A stretch of DNA of 64,000 nt, from the NCBI GenBank assembly GCA_031310005.1, contig CM062381.1:3162001-3226000 (forward strand), written 5' to 3'. The notes below the pieces were generated by a model. It was not told the DNA's origin. It searched no databases and worked only from the letters and a program-made list of their open reading frames with translations. Positions 11,491 to 23,068 of this stretch are shown in pieces; the first letter of the stretch is position 1, and every line of letters starts with the position of its first letter. The translations under genes were made by a program, and so were the position numbers. The stretch is from Dactylellina haptotyla. Lineage: Eukaryota > Ascomycota > Orbiliomycetes > Orbiliales > Orbiliaceae.

Positions 11491-13218
11491 TCACTTTTTC
11501 AAATCGAGCACAAAATCGTCCACGATCTTGATAATTTTCTTCACCTCTCCTTCTAATTCGGGTATCCCTCCCAGCCCTTTCCCAGCCCACTTATCAGTTT
11601 CCTGGTTACTATCGATTCCCATATCTACTTTGACATCCTGTATCTTCCTCTTCACCATTTCTGCGAAACTGCTGCTGCTTCCATGGCTCTTCTCTACATT
11701 GCCTGAGATCTCGGTTAATAGTCCATACAGCACCTTTGTGAAGTCGATACGCTCTCCGAAACCCTCAGGAGCGTCAACAGCAACTTGGATCAGTACAATT
11801 GCCAGCGTGAAGGTTCTCACTACCCGCACGGGATGGAACGGCTTTTCGTATATAATGGGATATGCCCGGACATATAGTGTGAGTAGATGCATCAATGCCG
11901 ACTTCCAATCCCCGGCTTCGATATACGACATGGCGAGATCCTGGTGTAGTTGCGGGTTTGGTGGATATGTAGCCGGTAGAAGATTTGTCGCGTAGAGCGA
12001 TTTGATATACTTCAATGTCGTGTCAACGGATTTATCCGCGTTCTTATCCTCCCTTTTCTCACTTATCGCTGCGGCTTGGGCGATCGCTGACGTGAGCTCG
12101 TCTTCCGGGACGGCTTCCTGGCATGAAGGGCACGCGTTCGAGGTGGAGGGTACATGTTTGCTACATTTATGACACGCCGAAGCCTCAAGTGGCTGGTATT
12201 TGGCAGAACATAGAGAGCATTTACAATCGAAGAAATATCGACTGCTTAGCTCCCTCTTCCTTTCTTTCCGTGTCATCAAATTATCGATATATGATATTGT
12301 TATCTCGGTATCCTTGGTGATGTCTTTCAGAGAGCGAACCGAGAGACATCGGCCATCAAACAGCATGATTGCGTTTGGATCGCAGGAGTGATTGAACATC
12401 GCGGCTTGGTATGTGAGACAGATGCCGACTGGATCGAATGTTTGTGTCGTCACCGTAACCGAATTGATAAGCAACTGTATCATGAATATTAGAGAAATTT
12501 ATTCGCAATTTCCGTACATATAAGAGCATTACCTACCTTACAATAGAGATCCCTCATAAAATCTGGCTCGAAATTGACCGCCTTTGAACCTTTCGAAAAC
12601 TCAGCGGTCGCCTTCGCGGTGAGATTCCCCATCTCCCACCTCTCCCCGCCCGCTTTCTGGAAGTCTTCGACATGAGCCTTCAGCCCACCAATGCCGCCGA
12701 ATACCTTCGCGCTAGGCGTTTCGTTCAGGAAATGTTTCGCCATTCGAAGCATGGCCCGAGCGGCCGTAGGCAGCACACGCGGGTACTGCGCTTTATAGAT
12801 GTCGCATTCATATTTATGGTTCTTACGTTTCCAGTCCGAAGCTTGGCACGCCTATATCACAATAGCTTTATGGTTGGAATTAAATGTTCAGTCATTAATT
12901 TAGTTGGTTTGTAAAGGCATGAGAACTCGATGGACGTACCTTGCTACAGTATTTGACGACGCGGCAGCCTAAACAGTATGAGAGCTTCGCTGGTAGTTTA
13001 TAGGCTTGGTTGACTGACGATGACTCGCCAGATTCTTCGACCATGCAGTAGTGGCAGCATGTGTCGAGGTGCGCTTCGTCTGGGATGCAGATGAGCGGGT
13101 CCTCGACGCTGAGGATTTCGGTGCCCGCGGAGATTTGCTGGGAGGCATGAATGAATCGGCCGGCGGAGAGGCGGTCTTTCAAGTAGGCGTATTCTGAGAT
13201 GTCTACTGATAATGACAT
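11491..13218 (-). CDS. SET and MYND domain protein (SMYD-type methyltransferase)
   Basis: Probable protein lysine methyltransferase; substrate unknown. Three exons: 13218-12940, 12851-12537, 12474-11491, with introns 12939-12852 and 12536-12475, all phase 0; 525 residues. The SET domain is split around a MYND zinc finger, as in SMYD proteins: N-terminal SET strands (GRFIHASQQISAGTEIL), the MYND cysteines CCHYC..CLGCRVVKYCSK joined across intron 1 to ACQASDWKRKNHKYEC, then the core motif FNHSCDPNAIM, a TEITISYID strand and the post-SET cysteines FDCKCSLCS. A second Cys cluster (CHKCSKH..CPSC) follows, then a helical TPR-like C-terminal region. The key SAM and substrate-site residues NHSC and Tyr of ISYID are present, so it is probably active. 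Confidence 0.9.
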
Positions 13219-13556
13219 TTTGTTTTGCGGTAGAAATGGTTTAGATCTCAGGACTGAAGTCAGAATACGTGGAGCTACGCAAGTTACTGAATTATAATAG
13301 GTGTCTTGGACAAGTTGGCTCTAGTTTGTTGTATTCGTGTCGAAAGTGTGTTGCTGTCGTGACTGGGACCGGAAGCTTCATTATCCCAATCTAGCTCTCG
13401 GACTGAAATTCTCTATAGCTCCACAAATTTGAAGTGGGGGACGTGAAAGATGGCGTTGACTACGCGATATCGAGCTCTTAGGAATCCGGTAGGAAAATAT
13501 ATGCTATTACTCTAATATCTTAATATCGTACAACTCCGTGCCCATCCAATTCCCAT
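13219..13556. other. Intergenic region
   Basis: Between the 5' end of the SET/MYND gene and the 3' end of NOC4, both on the minus strand. No feature seen. Confidence 0.5.
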
Positions 13557-15506
13557 TTACTCAAAATCCCATAAATCCAATAATACATTTGGTCCAGTTG
13601 GAAGGAGCGAGTCCTCGTCCTTCTTTTCTTCATGGGCCAATATTTTCTTTGGAACGATATATTCAACAACAGGGTCCTTCATGGTTTTCTTTGTCATTTC
13701 GGCTTCCAGCATCTGTAACTTCGTTAGCGCCAATCCGAACAACCCAACCAGAATGAAGACAACAACTTACACTTGTATATGAGTGGTCAAGGAAATCCTC
13801 AATATTATACTGCTGCTTTGTGAACTGTTCCGAGAGAATCTTTGCTAAGGTGGCCACGTTCGGGTGGTAATGCGATTGCAGTGTCTATAAACTTTATATC
13901 AGTAAGTTGCTTGAGAACCAAGGAATCAAGAATTCTCACCTCCAGTTCCCACAAACTACTCTCCAGCGCTCCAGTTTTCAGTGGATCCGGCTCTTTCTCA
14001 TTAAAAGGATCTACGAACCCCCCGTTCCTCAATTTTTCATAGTCGACTTCCTTCCCTAACACGCGATGCAACATGAATGTACAGGTAGGATGCAATCTCA
14101 TCAGATTATAAGTGAACGGGATGACTGTCACGATCGCGCTCGGTGGAGCAGATAAACACAGTCTCGCCATGCGTTTTATAAAACTAGCTACCAAGACTGC
14201 AGGTAAATGGCTAGAGTTCAAGAATAATTCTAGCAACCTGAAAAATCGGGACCGGTATTTGACGTGCATCAGATCGCTGTCTAGTAAGGCATAGAGTTTG
14301 GGAAAGAAGTTCGGGTAGTCGAGATTGTGTGACATCATGAGGTTGAAGAGACCCTGAAGAGCCAGGAGGGCTGTTACTCCGCCAGTGTTATAAGTATCGG
14401 TTAGGTAGTCCATAAGTAGGCGAGGATTTGGGAGATGCGGGATGATGCGTTTCGGCAATATTGTTAGGATGTCGCGTTGCTTCGAAGGGAGCGGCCGAGT
14501 AAGCAGGGCCAGCCATGTTTCCTGGAAATAGCGCTGGTGAGTGGCGATCAGAAAAAGAGGGTGTTTTTTCTTGGATGGGGCCGATATATAGAGGGGTAGG
14601 TCAACCAGCTCTTCGGATGCTGTGGGGAAGTCCTTAAGGTTGTAGAGGATGCTGAATAGGTTTTCAGAGAAGACTGTGTTCGACAATGCGGTATCTTTCG
14701 AGATGCCAGGGATAGCTTTTAAGAATTCGAGACGAAGGTCGGAGAACTCATAGATGTATTCCGTTGCGAATACGTTGACGAGATCGGGACTATCGGAGAG
14801 GAGTATGTGTTTGATAATGACGCCGTAAGATAGAAATGGAAAGTAATAGTCTTCGGAAGGCTTCATGTGGACGGATTCCTCCTTCAGTAGTCTCATGGCC
14901 AGCTTGAGAGAGGTACCCTCGCCACCTTCCAGAAGACTACCCAGTCCGTTGAGATAGTTTATGTACGCTTCTTTGGATTCTTTCACCATCTTGAGCTGTT
15001 CCGGAGTGTGGTCTTTCTGTCGTACTAACTGGCCGCGGCTCATGAGTCTGCAGAATGTCCGGCACAGTCCTACAGCGGTCATTATGACAACCTCTTCGGA
15101 TTCGTCCTATCTTTTGAATTAGCGCAATTAATTTATAATGCCAGACTCCCAAGGTTCCAGTTACCTCGAGCTGCTCTAGCAGAGCACCCAGGCCCTTCGT
15201 CCGCGCCGTTGCCGTCTTCGCATTGATTATTTCTTCCTCAAGCTGGAGCATCTCAGCCTGGCGCGAGGCGAGACTATCCTCCTCATCGCTGCCGCTTTCC
15301 ATATCTTCATCTTCCTCCTCGTCGCTGTCGTCACTAGGCTCTTCCCGTACTTTTTTCGACTTCGGCGCTGGACGCATGATGACGGCTTTTGTGACAACGG
15401 GGAGGTCCTGGGACTTCGATTTCCGCTTGGCGGTAGGACCGTCTACGGCGACTCGCTTTCTTTTCTTTGAGGCGGACAGGGCTCCATTGGAGGTCGGTAT
15501 CGCCAT
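13557..15506 (-). CDS. NOC4: Nucleolar complex protein 4, ribosome biogenesis
   Basis: Component of the Nop14-Noc4 module required for 40S subunit assembly and export in the nucleolus. Four exons: 15506-15165, 15106-13940, 13884-13771, 13712-13557, with introns of 58, 55 and 58 bp; 592 residues, close to yeast Noc4 (552). The N-terminus carries a basic KKRKRV signal and an acidic run (DDSDEEEDEDMES). The CBF/Mak21-family domain is clear: FFPKLYALLDSDLMHVKYRS, RFFRLLELFLNSSHLPAVLV, ASFIKRMARLCLSAPPSAIV and IPFTYNLMRLHPTC. The last exon has the typical C-terminus ending in LLDLWDFE. I chose MAIPTSNGALS at 15506; an in-frame Met lies at 15635 but would add a stretch unlike the family. Divergent from ATP4. 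Confidence 0.92.
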
Positions 15507-15787
15507 TTTGCTGGTGGTGTCGTGGGGATCTTGAATCGGCTCGGCAGCACTGAAATTTTTGGTGGTTTGGCGACGCCGCCAAAAGCAGCCGGTCTTGGCG
15601 CCCGGCGGAGTTTGATTGGTCGGATTTTTCTTCATCCGCCAGTCTCTCCCGAACCGCAGCAGAACGTCACTTCAACACCCGAAACATCCCTCAGACTCCA
15701 TCTCCATTCTCCGACACCGTCCCCTCGAGGTCATAGACGTCCAATTGGATCGATCCGACTACCTTGCCCTCCTCTCTTACATCCGCA
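15507..15787. promoter_or_regulatory. Bidirectional promoter region NOC4/ATP4
   Basis: Only 281 bp separate the divergent start codons, so the two genes must share this region or overlap in their 5' UTRs. C-rich on the plus strand toward ATP4. No specific factor site assigned. Confidence 0.55.
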
Positions 15788-16756
15788 ATGGCTTCGAGGT
15801 TAACACGAACGGCCGTTGGTAAGAAATACCACCCGGATATGCGGACCATCCCCGAGAGGCCCCTCTACTCACATGCTAACACCACCGCTATCGATGCTAT
15901 CTAGGCCTTACACGCCTTCGCCCGTCGGCTGCCCTCCTCAACGCTCATATCCCCGCCGTCAAGCCCGCCGTCCCAGCCCGCTTCGAGAGCAACTTTCCTC
16001 CTTCGCCCAGCGAGCGACCTTCCCCCGAAGCCAAGGCCAACTCTATCATCGATGCCCTCCCGGGTAACTCCCTCGTCTCCAAGACCGCCATTCTCTCTGC
16101 CACCGCTGGTGTATCGATTGCCGCTATCTCCAACGAGCTCTTGGTCATCAACGAGGAATTCGTCGTCGCATTCTGCTTGATTTCCATGTACACTGGTGTC
16201 ACCCGCATTATCACCCCGTTGTACAACGAGTGGGCCGAGGCACACATCAAGCGTGTAAAGGACGTTCTCTATGCTTCCCGGGCGGACCATGTGAACGCCG
16301 TCCAGGAGCGAATCGACCAGGTCGCCGAGATGAAGGATGTCGTCCAGATCACCAAGGACTTGTTCTCTGTTTCGAAGGTACGGGTGCCTCACGGTTCTAA
16401 AGACTTATATATCCGTAATAAAGCATGGATTCTGATATAACTTCACAGGAAACCGCTAAGCTCGAGTCCGAGGCTTTCGTTCTTGAGCAACAGACCAAGT
16501 TTGCCAATGAGGCCAAGCAGGTACTCGACAGCTGGGTCAGATATGAGGCTCAAGTCAAGCAGAGGGAACAAACTGAGCTTGCCGAGTCTGTCATCAAGAA
16601 GATCACCGATGAGTTGAAGAACCCCAAGGTTCTCCAGCAGATCTTGCAGCAGAGCGTGACAGACATCGAGAGTACGTCGCACATAACTCCTACTATATTA
16701 AAACTGCTCCATAACTAACAACCCTCCTCCTAATAGGAATCGTCGCCCAGAAATAA
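15788..16756 (+). CDS. ATP4: Mitochondrial ATP synthase subunit 4 (b)
   Basis: Peripheral-stalk b subunit of the F1Fo ATP synthase, inner mitochondrial membrane. Four exons: 15788-15818, 15905-16377, 16449-16671, 16737-16756; 248 residues, the usual length. Order: presequence MASRLTRTAVG (first exon of 31 nt), Pro-rich linker, conserved SLVSKTAILSATAGVSIAAI membrane region and NELLVINEEFVVAFCLISMY second segment, then the long stalk helix with ETAKLESEAFVLEQQTKFA and WVRYEAQVKQREQTELAES, ending with NPKVLQQILQQS and RIVAQK from the 20-nt last exon. All splice sites are GT..AG and all phases agree. The small first and last exons are required to obtain the presequence and terminal VAQK. Divergent from NOC4. 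Confidence 0.95.
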
Positions 16757-17240
16757 GTAAATTAGTGAGGCAGCTGCTGAGGTTATAGAAAATCTATAAT
16801 TCTTTGCCGCTGCCGCCGAAAAAAACACAACCCTTTTCCTGTTTCCTGCTTTTTCAAACCAATGATCTAGACAAAAATCGCGGTTGTTTGTTTGGGAGGA
16901 TAACTAGACGATGTAGCAGGCTGTACAAAAAATAGTTTCTTGTATAAATGCATTTTTAATTGCTTCCAATGACTTCCATATAGCTCTATATATCGGAGAT
17001 GCGACATCTCACTATGTTTGTGAATGGCTCTTAGAGGTGTACTAGCGATATGCATCCCTTGATATACCTGCCATAGCCCTCCGAAGACGTCCCAGACGGT
17101 ACCAAACAGCAATAACAGAGCGATAGTATACTCTGAAAATAATGCTTGAGACGTTGCCCGCCGGGTGGATCCTACAATGGCTGTACCTTAGATAGCATGC
17201 CGAATTCTAGGAAACCAACCCCAGAGAACTGCGCAAGACC
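16757..17240. other. Convergent intergenic region
   Basis: 3' flanks of ATP4 (+) and of the small membrane protein gene (-). No gene seen; short reading frames here lack support. Confidence 0.5.
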
Positions 17241-18062
17241 TTACGACATTCTATCGACAATTCTTAGCAAGCCAGAATGTCGGTGATAGTAATAAAAATG
17301 CCAAATCCAGAGAGGGATTGAAAACACAGTAGTATATACCACGAATGTGAGAAATATAACCAGTAATCTCACGCGTGCGTACGGATGTTCATATAGCCAA
17401 ATGATGGATCCGAGGATAAAGTATGCTAAAGAATAGGACCAGAGTAGTCCGATACCTACTAAATTCCAATAAAGGCAGACATGAAATATAAACGTCAGAA
17501 CCAAGTGAGGATATACTACTGGTGTCCAGTCTCTGGTGTCCGTTGGCCAATTGAAATTTTCGTCAAATGCATTATATGCATCTATAGGGATTCTATGGCC
17601 TATGAACAAGACGGAAGTTAGAGTTTGCCTGTTGTTCGAACAGCTCGAGTAATCAATATTCTAAGACCTACCAGCCCATTTTTTCCGAAGACCTAGAGAT
17701 CCGATAGGTGTAAACAGACCAGGCTTCAATACCTCGGGAATTGGCGCTTTTTGAATCGGCGCTTTGTGAACTGTGGCTTTGTGATTTGGCGCTTTGTGGA
17801 TTTTGGCTTTGTGAATTGGCACGGTATGAATTGGGACGGGCTGTACCTGGATTGTTCCCCCTGTTGAAATAACTGCTGCATCGAAATTAGTGTCTTCAAC
17901 GAATAGACCTAAAAAATACTAACCTCGTCGATTCGCTTTTTTCGCCTTCCGCCACTCCTTGAATTCTGAGAAATAGTCTATATAACTGAGAGTTAGTAAC
18001 AGATATAAATGATATTCTAATTGTTCCTAATTGATTTGAAGGAAAAGGCTACCAAAACCCAT
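17241..18062 (-). CDS. Small multi-pass membrane protein with HKA repeats, unrecognised
   Basis: Family not recognised. Four exons fit in frame: 18062-18053 (10 nt, MGF), 17977-17924, 17875-17672, 17599-17241; 208 residues. The N-terminal third is charged (YFSEFKEWRKAKKANRR), then comes a degenerate four-residue repeat of the form [IVAP]-H-K-A (PIHKAKIHKAPNHKATVHKA). A linker (VLKPGLFTPIGSLGLRKKW) precedes a C-terminal membrane region with about three hydrophobic segments (YPHLVLTFIFHVCLYWNLVG, SYSLAYFILGSIIWLY, LLVIFLTFVVYTTVFSIPLW). The last exon is the most secure; the 10-nt first exon rests only on frame and splice consensus. The intron between exons 1 and 2 has a TTACTAAC branch site. 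Possibly a lineage-specific protein. Confidence 0.6.
17739..17836 (-). repeat. Degenerate 12-bp coding minisatellite
   Basis: About eight units of the form CACAAAGCGCCA/ATTCACAAAGCC on the minus strand, encoding the H-K-A repeats of the membrane protein. Units differ by several substitutions, so the array is old or under diversifying change. Confidence 0.75.
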
Positions 18063-18698
18063 GGCTTCCCCGTAGTACTCTTAATCTTAATCGGTTCTGA
18101 GTCAGCTGTAGCTTGCTTGGAATAAGTTATGAATTACTTAAATTATGTTGAGCTAGCTGTTCATGACGATGTTTCACAAGGTTCTCTAATCGCAATGTGG
18201 CCTCTAAGAACCGAAGGTATAGGAGGGAATGTGATACGATTAAATATAGCCGCTAGTTGTTCATATACGGCAAGGCAATTGGGACATCACCGCCACGTGG
18301 TTTACAGTCCAAGATGCAACAGATTTGCACTAAAAATTGCAATTTTTTGCGGTTAGATAATATGCGTTGCCACGCCAGAATGATATACTGCCAAAATCTG
18401 TGGTGATAGATGTGGAAAAGTCTCAGGACCTAGTCCTGTTGCCAGACGAGCTGTTGGGGTGCTGGTTCTCTCAGGACCAAACCAAACTTGCAACGGATGT
18501 GCAACCAGTTCCAGAGATCTACAACTCCCAAACAAATACATCTCTCAACTTGTTACATATTTTTCACTCATATTTTATTTAAAAAAGAGATACACAAATA
18601 GACGTCCTCGATCAAATCCATAATCTGTGTTCTCTTAATTTCAAGATAACATCGCCTGTTCACAAGTATATATCCGCACCATCAACCCCTCCTCTAAA
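18063..18698. other. Intergenic region
   Basis: Upstream of the minus-strand membrane protein gene and of a doubtful plus-strand reading frame. No supported feature. Confidence 0.45.
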
Positions 18699-18944
18699 AT
18701 GCAGAGCCAGAGCGCATTACCTGTTAACGACAGAATCATCAACGTGGACGACGCCCCTGAAGACAGACCAAATGATGGCGCCGAATCAGGGGCTCCATCG
18801 TCCGGGCCGATATCTCGATCCACTAGCCTAGACCAATCTGTTACCGGCCCGGCCTATATGAAGGGTCGCCGGTATCTGCTCGATAAAGAGGATAGGGAGA
18901 GGATGCAACGCGACGCTGGCAGCGGGAAACGACCGGCAGAATAG
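18699..18944 (+). CDS. Small hypothetical protein (81 residues)
   Basis: A reading frame from MQSQSALPVNDRI to a TAG at 18942-18944. Acidic, Ser/Pro-rich and probably disordered, ending in a charged helix (RRYLLDKEDRERMQRDA). Composition (INVDDAPEDRP) looks like real protein rather than chance frame. The family is unknown. The same frame continues after the TAG for 26 codons to a GTAAGT donor at 19022, so it could be the first part of a longer gene with an undetected intron or a nonsense mutation. Confidence 0.35.
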   Translation: MQSQSALPVNDRIINVDDAPEDRPNDGAESGAPSSGPISRSTSLDQSVTGPAYMKGRRYLLDKEDRERMQRDAGSGKRPAE

Positions 18945-18971
18945 AGGGGATTTTGGGTCATAATGAAATTG

Positions 18972-19455
18972 ACCGGACAAGCGACAATTGGGACTGCTTG
19001 TGGTCGAGGAAAGACCCGATGGTAAGTTTATAGAGGCCCCATTTATTTAGAACACGACACTAAAAGTTGAACTAGGTTTTCGCTCGAAAGTCAAGAGAAA
19101 ATTGCGTTCAGATTTTTTGCGCCTTCCTGGTATCTTCCTAGGAGTAGCCTTCGCCCAGCTAGGCTACGAACTCTCGAAGGAGACGGACAAACTTATCGCG
19201 GCTGGCTTTCTTGTGGGCAGCGCCAGCCTCCTAGGCCCTCATGTGATTCGGATCGGGATGCGCCCTGGCCTGGCGATAGCACTTTATAGCAACAGAGAGG
19301 GTAGGCCTCGTGCGTTTTATAAATTCTTTAGCACCATTCACAAAGTCCGCTGGTATCGGCCTATACCATTTATTGAGCAATTTATAAAGCCACTTGATTT
19401 CAATCTATTATATACTACGTATTACAGTCTCGTAGCCATACATACTGCACACTAG
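18972..19455 (+). CDS. Hypothetical hydrophobic protein, 5' end unresolved
   Basis: A frame ending in TTYYSLVAIHTAH* at 19455 contains a hydrophobic stretch (LPGIFLGVAFAQLGYELSKE and AAGFLVGSASLLGPHVI) that could be one or two membrane helices. A good intron (GTAAGT at 19022, AACTAG at about 19078) joins it in frame to upstream codons reading DKRQLGLLVVEERPDG, but I find no start codon for that exon. A second frame across the same splice is also open (MKLTGQATIG start at 18962). Family unknown; the exon structure is a guess. Confidence 0.3.
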
Positions 19456-20066
19456 CAGTTTCATAACCAGACATACGTACTAATTATCGATCAGGATCCA
19501 ACAAAGTGTGTGTTGCGGGGAGAGACTCGTTGCGCGCGCCTAAGCGAACTTGTTTTGTCGGCACCATCTCAGCCAAGCCGACCAGCCTACGCCATTCCAA
19601 TCTTCCATCAACCTCCCGTAACCAACGCCTACAAGCACCGCTCCGCGCCATCGCCATCGCCGTACTCCCTCTTCCTCCGCTTCACAAACGTCCTCGGTAT
19701 TGCCAAAAATACCCTTCCTCGCCGTCCAGCTCGCGGACCAGTCTTGTCCGGATACTCATCTCTCAGCAGCGCAGGAAAGTATTGGGCCCAGCAGGACATC
19801 TCAGTTCACAACGCGCGACAATCTCACAACCAAGCCGATCACGTGTGCAGTTTAATTGGCGATTTTGACCGCAAACTTTGAAGCAGAGGATACAAGATCC
19901 GGATACAAATCATCAATTTTTACTTTAGAGACCTCTTTTCCAGTCACAATATATCTCTTTTGACCCCTTCCTCTTCCCTGCTTCACCTTGTCATCACCCA
20001 CACACTCCACTCCACGTAGCAAAAGAAACCTGCCCCGAGTCGCGGCAGGTCGGCCAACCGCAGAAG
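19456..20066. other. Upstream region of PTA1
   Basis: Overlapping frames near 19510-19881 are Pro/Ser/Arg-rich and look like chance reading through a C-rich 5' region. No gene supported. Confidence 0.5.
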
Positions 20067-23000
20067 ATGGCCGAAGGGGATGTCGTAAGAACAAAACTCA
20101 CGCATCTCAATTCAGCGAGAGAGATTGTGCTCCAGGATCCAAAATTCTATCCTGATATCCTTGGCGGAATCCTGCCGCACATAGTCGCGTCAGACGCAGC
20201 GGTCGAACTGCGGCGGTGGGGTGCCGAGTTTCTGGCGGAAACATTTTCATCACCACGGATAGCTTCACAAGCAAAGCAGGAGCTCGCGTTAACATGCCTC
20301 GAGCCACTATTGACCCTGCTAGGAGAGCTGGAGACGGGCATTTTGAAACACGTGATCCAGAGTAGCTCCTCGATATATCCCTTGATATTTCGCTACATGT
20401 ACGTCCAGATATTCTTTTTCAAATGGCGCGTGAAATACATCTCAAGCCTATAGTAGATGGATTGGTTATGATGAACTGCTACACGCCATCCGTTTGCTAT
20501 CAATGGGTTTATTCTCGTGACACGCTTACTGACTGAAACCCGATATGGGCGATATCCAGATGCCACAATAGGACAGAGACAGCAGTGTGGCAGCAAATGG
20601 CAGCTATCAAATCGAAGATAATAAGTATGCTAGATACTGCCGCTGAGGGTGTTCGATTGGCCTGCATCAAATTTGTCCAGCGGATAATATTAGTACAAAC
20701 TCCAGGGGCATCGGATCCACGGGTGAGTCCAGTCTTTCCTCTCTTCCTTCTACCCTCTTTAAAACGTAGCTATCCTGTGAAGGGAACAATTTCGGGGACC
20801 GTCCCGTATGCGGTGGAGTCTATGCATATATCCCCGAAGAAAAAGAAACAGAATATCAGCTCGACCAATACATTATTAAACCATTCTATATTTCCTATAA
20901 GCTCAGACAGAGAACCTAACATGTCCGTCGCTTATTGTTTTAGCTTGTCGACAAATCTGAAGTTTCGTTGACCATCGTGCCATTGAACCATCCTATCCTG
21001 AATATCCATGCGCTAGAGGCCGAAGCCCATGGCCTGTTAGATCGTCTTCTGAATGTCTTTCAGGATGGCAAATTGTGAGCCTTGAATCCCATCATGAAAG
21101 CGCATTATACATGTCCCGACAGATCCAATCCGCAAGTGCCAAGCGTGTCAATCAGAGCGCTGCTTGAGGTTTTGGGGACCAGGGAGTTTGGATATGATAG
21201 TGCTTACCAAAACCACCGATTTCACAGGGATGCTCCCATCATCACCGCGATTCTCAACTGTTTACCAGCTCTTGTGAAAGGCCGAGCAGCAATATCCAAC
21301 AAGATTCTAAATATTTTGATGGCGTACAATCCTCTCACTGTTGCAGCAAAGTCGATGGTATTCAAAGAGCGTTTTATAGCCAGAAGTTTAGAGAAGACCC
21401 TGCGTATGATATTGACCCATCTTGCGAGGTTAGCAATTGCCCCAGTCGTCGAATCTAGACATAACTTAGAAAATGAGTCTAATACTATTTTACTATGTAT
21501 CAGAGCAAGCTCCGGAGGTCCACATGCCAACAAAATTCAGACTCAAATCCAGAGGCTCTTACAATCGAAGTCAGAGTTCTCAATCGAAGTCCCTAAAAGC
21601 AACAAGCGAGTTATGTCCGTTACCGATATCGACCCCGTTAAGCGCACAAAATACAGCAGTGCAGATGCCGAAAACGAGTACACGCCCACTCCGCCGCCTC
21701 CTACGATCCAAGTTCAACCGGGCAATGGAACTACCTACAAGACCCTATTCACTCTTACCGGAGATCAGGCCCTATCGAATTTTGATGTATCCCAACTGCC
21801 GTTGGAAATGGCTACGCAAATAACACTTGCTACCATGTATTCCATCAGCCCTCAAATGCTTGAATCATCGATAAATGTATTCTCACACCACCGTTAACAT
21901 CACCTTAGGCGGGAAAATAGCTAACCCAGGACCCGCGTTTAGGAAGTAAGACAACGACTCGCCAGACTTGTTCAAGCCGCAGCATTGGTCCCTCCCGTTC
22001 GACCTCATCCACCGCCCCAACTAGACGACGAAGACGATGATTATATCCCTGGGGGGGCCGACGAAGGCGATTCCAATAATAAAGGCCCTAAAATCAATGC
22101 GGATGGTGCGGTATACTCCGACTCCGACGATAGTTACGACGGTATAAAGGATCTCGTACCAACAACTGCGCAGGGCAAAGCTGCAGCTATGGATCTCGTC
22201 AAAATGCCTGATCTATCACCAGAGCAAATACAAGAGGCGTGCGAAGGAACACTAGAACGCATGTTCGAAACAATAACGGCGTTAGATAAACCGGTTAAAA
22301 AAGAGAGGGCAGGCCTGAACCGTCTTGCAGCCGCTAGTTGGGATCGAGATGGCTGGATAACTCTTCTTTCGCGGTTAAGCACTCGTGGTCTCTCGGGTAT
22401 TGATGCGGAAGTCCAGAACCAAGCGCAAGAAGACCGGATGCACTACGACTCACTGAGTACCCAGATCCGTCAGAAACTTTTCATGTATGTGATGGGCGAC
22501 TTCCGGACGCGCATGGATGCCGCCGTTAGTTGGCTTAATGAGGAGTGGTATAACGATAAGCTTCAGGGAATAGCAGCAAAGAATAGTGATAAAATTCCAC
22601 TGGAGCCGCAATACGCGAAATGGATGACCAAGATTATGGATGGTATATTTCCGTACCTAGAGACGACGGATAGAAATATATTCTTAAGATTTCTGAGCGA
22701 ATTACCTACAATACCGCCGGGAGTGCTTGCAAACATCAGAGGGCTATGTCTCGATCCAGAGAGATCTAGTCTAGGGTTTTTAGCGTTTCAGTAAGTAGCA
22801 TGTCTTCGAATTGATACCTCTGATAAAACTAACCCCTTGAAACTTAGATATCTGTGCATGCTTAAACCACCCTGTCGACAGGAGGTATTGGATATTGTTG
22901 AAGAACTCTGGCAAAACCGTAAGTTAACTAGACCCTTCGCTTTAGTGATATCTTTAATAACTCATCGCCCTAGATAACGATGTACAAATGTCGGCCCGGA

Positions 23001-23068
23001 AATTGCTGGTGAAATTCCGACCACATATCGTTGGTCTTCCACCCAAAGATCCAGATGGGTCCACATGA
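20067..23068 (+). CDS. PTA1: mRNA cleavage and polyadenylation scaffold Pta1/symplekin
   Basis: Scaffold of the cleavage and polyadenylation factor in the nucleus; its N-terminal HEAT domain binds the Ssu72 phosphatase. Seven exons: 20067-20398, 20560-20722, 20944-21074, 21123-21876, 21943-22790, 22848-22918, 22974-23068; 797 residues against 785 in yeast. Landmarks: N-terminal HEAT repeats (WGAEFLAETFSSPRIASQAK), KLVDKSEVSLTIVPLNHPIL-type block split by introns, RALLEVLGTREF, EVRQRLARLVQAAALVPPVR after the fifth acceptor, an acidic linker (LDDEDDDYIPGG), and C-terminal symplekin helices ending HIVGLPPKDPDGST. Every splice junction keeps frame. The third exon is only 131 nt and the sixth 71 nt, so simple gene finders may fragment it. 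Start Met at 20067 follows a C-rich leader. Confidence 0.88.
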
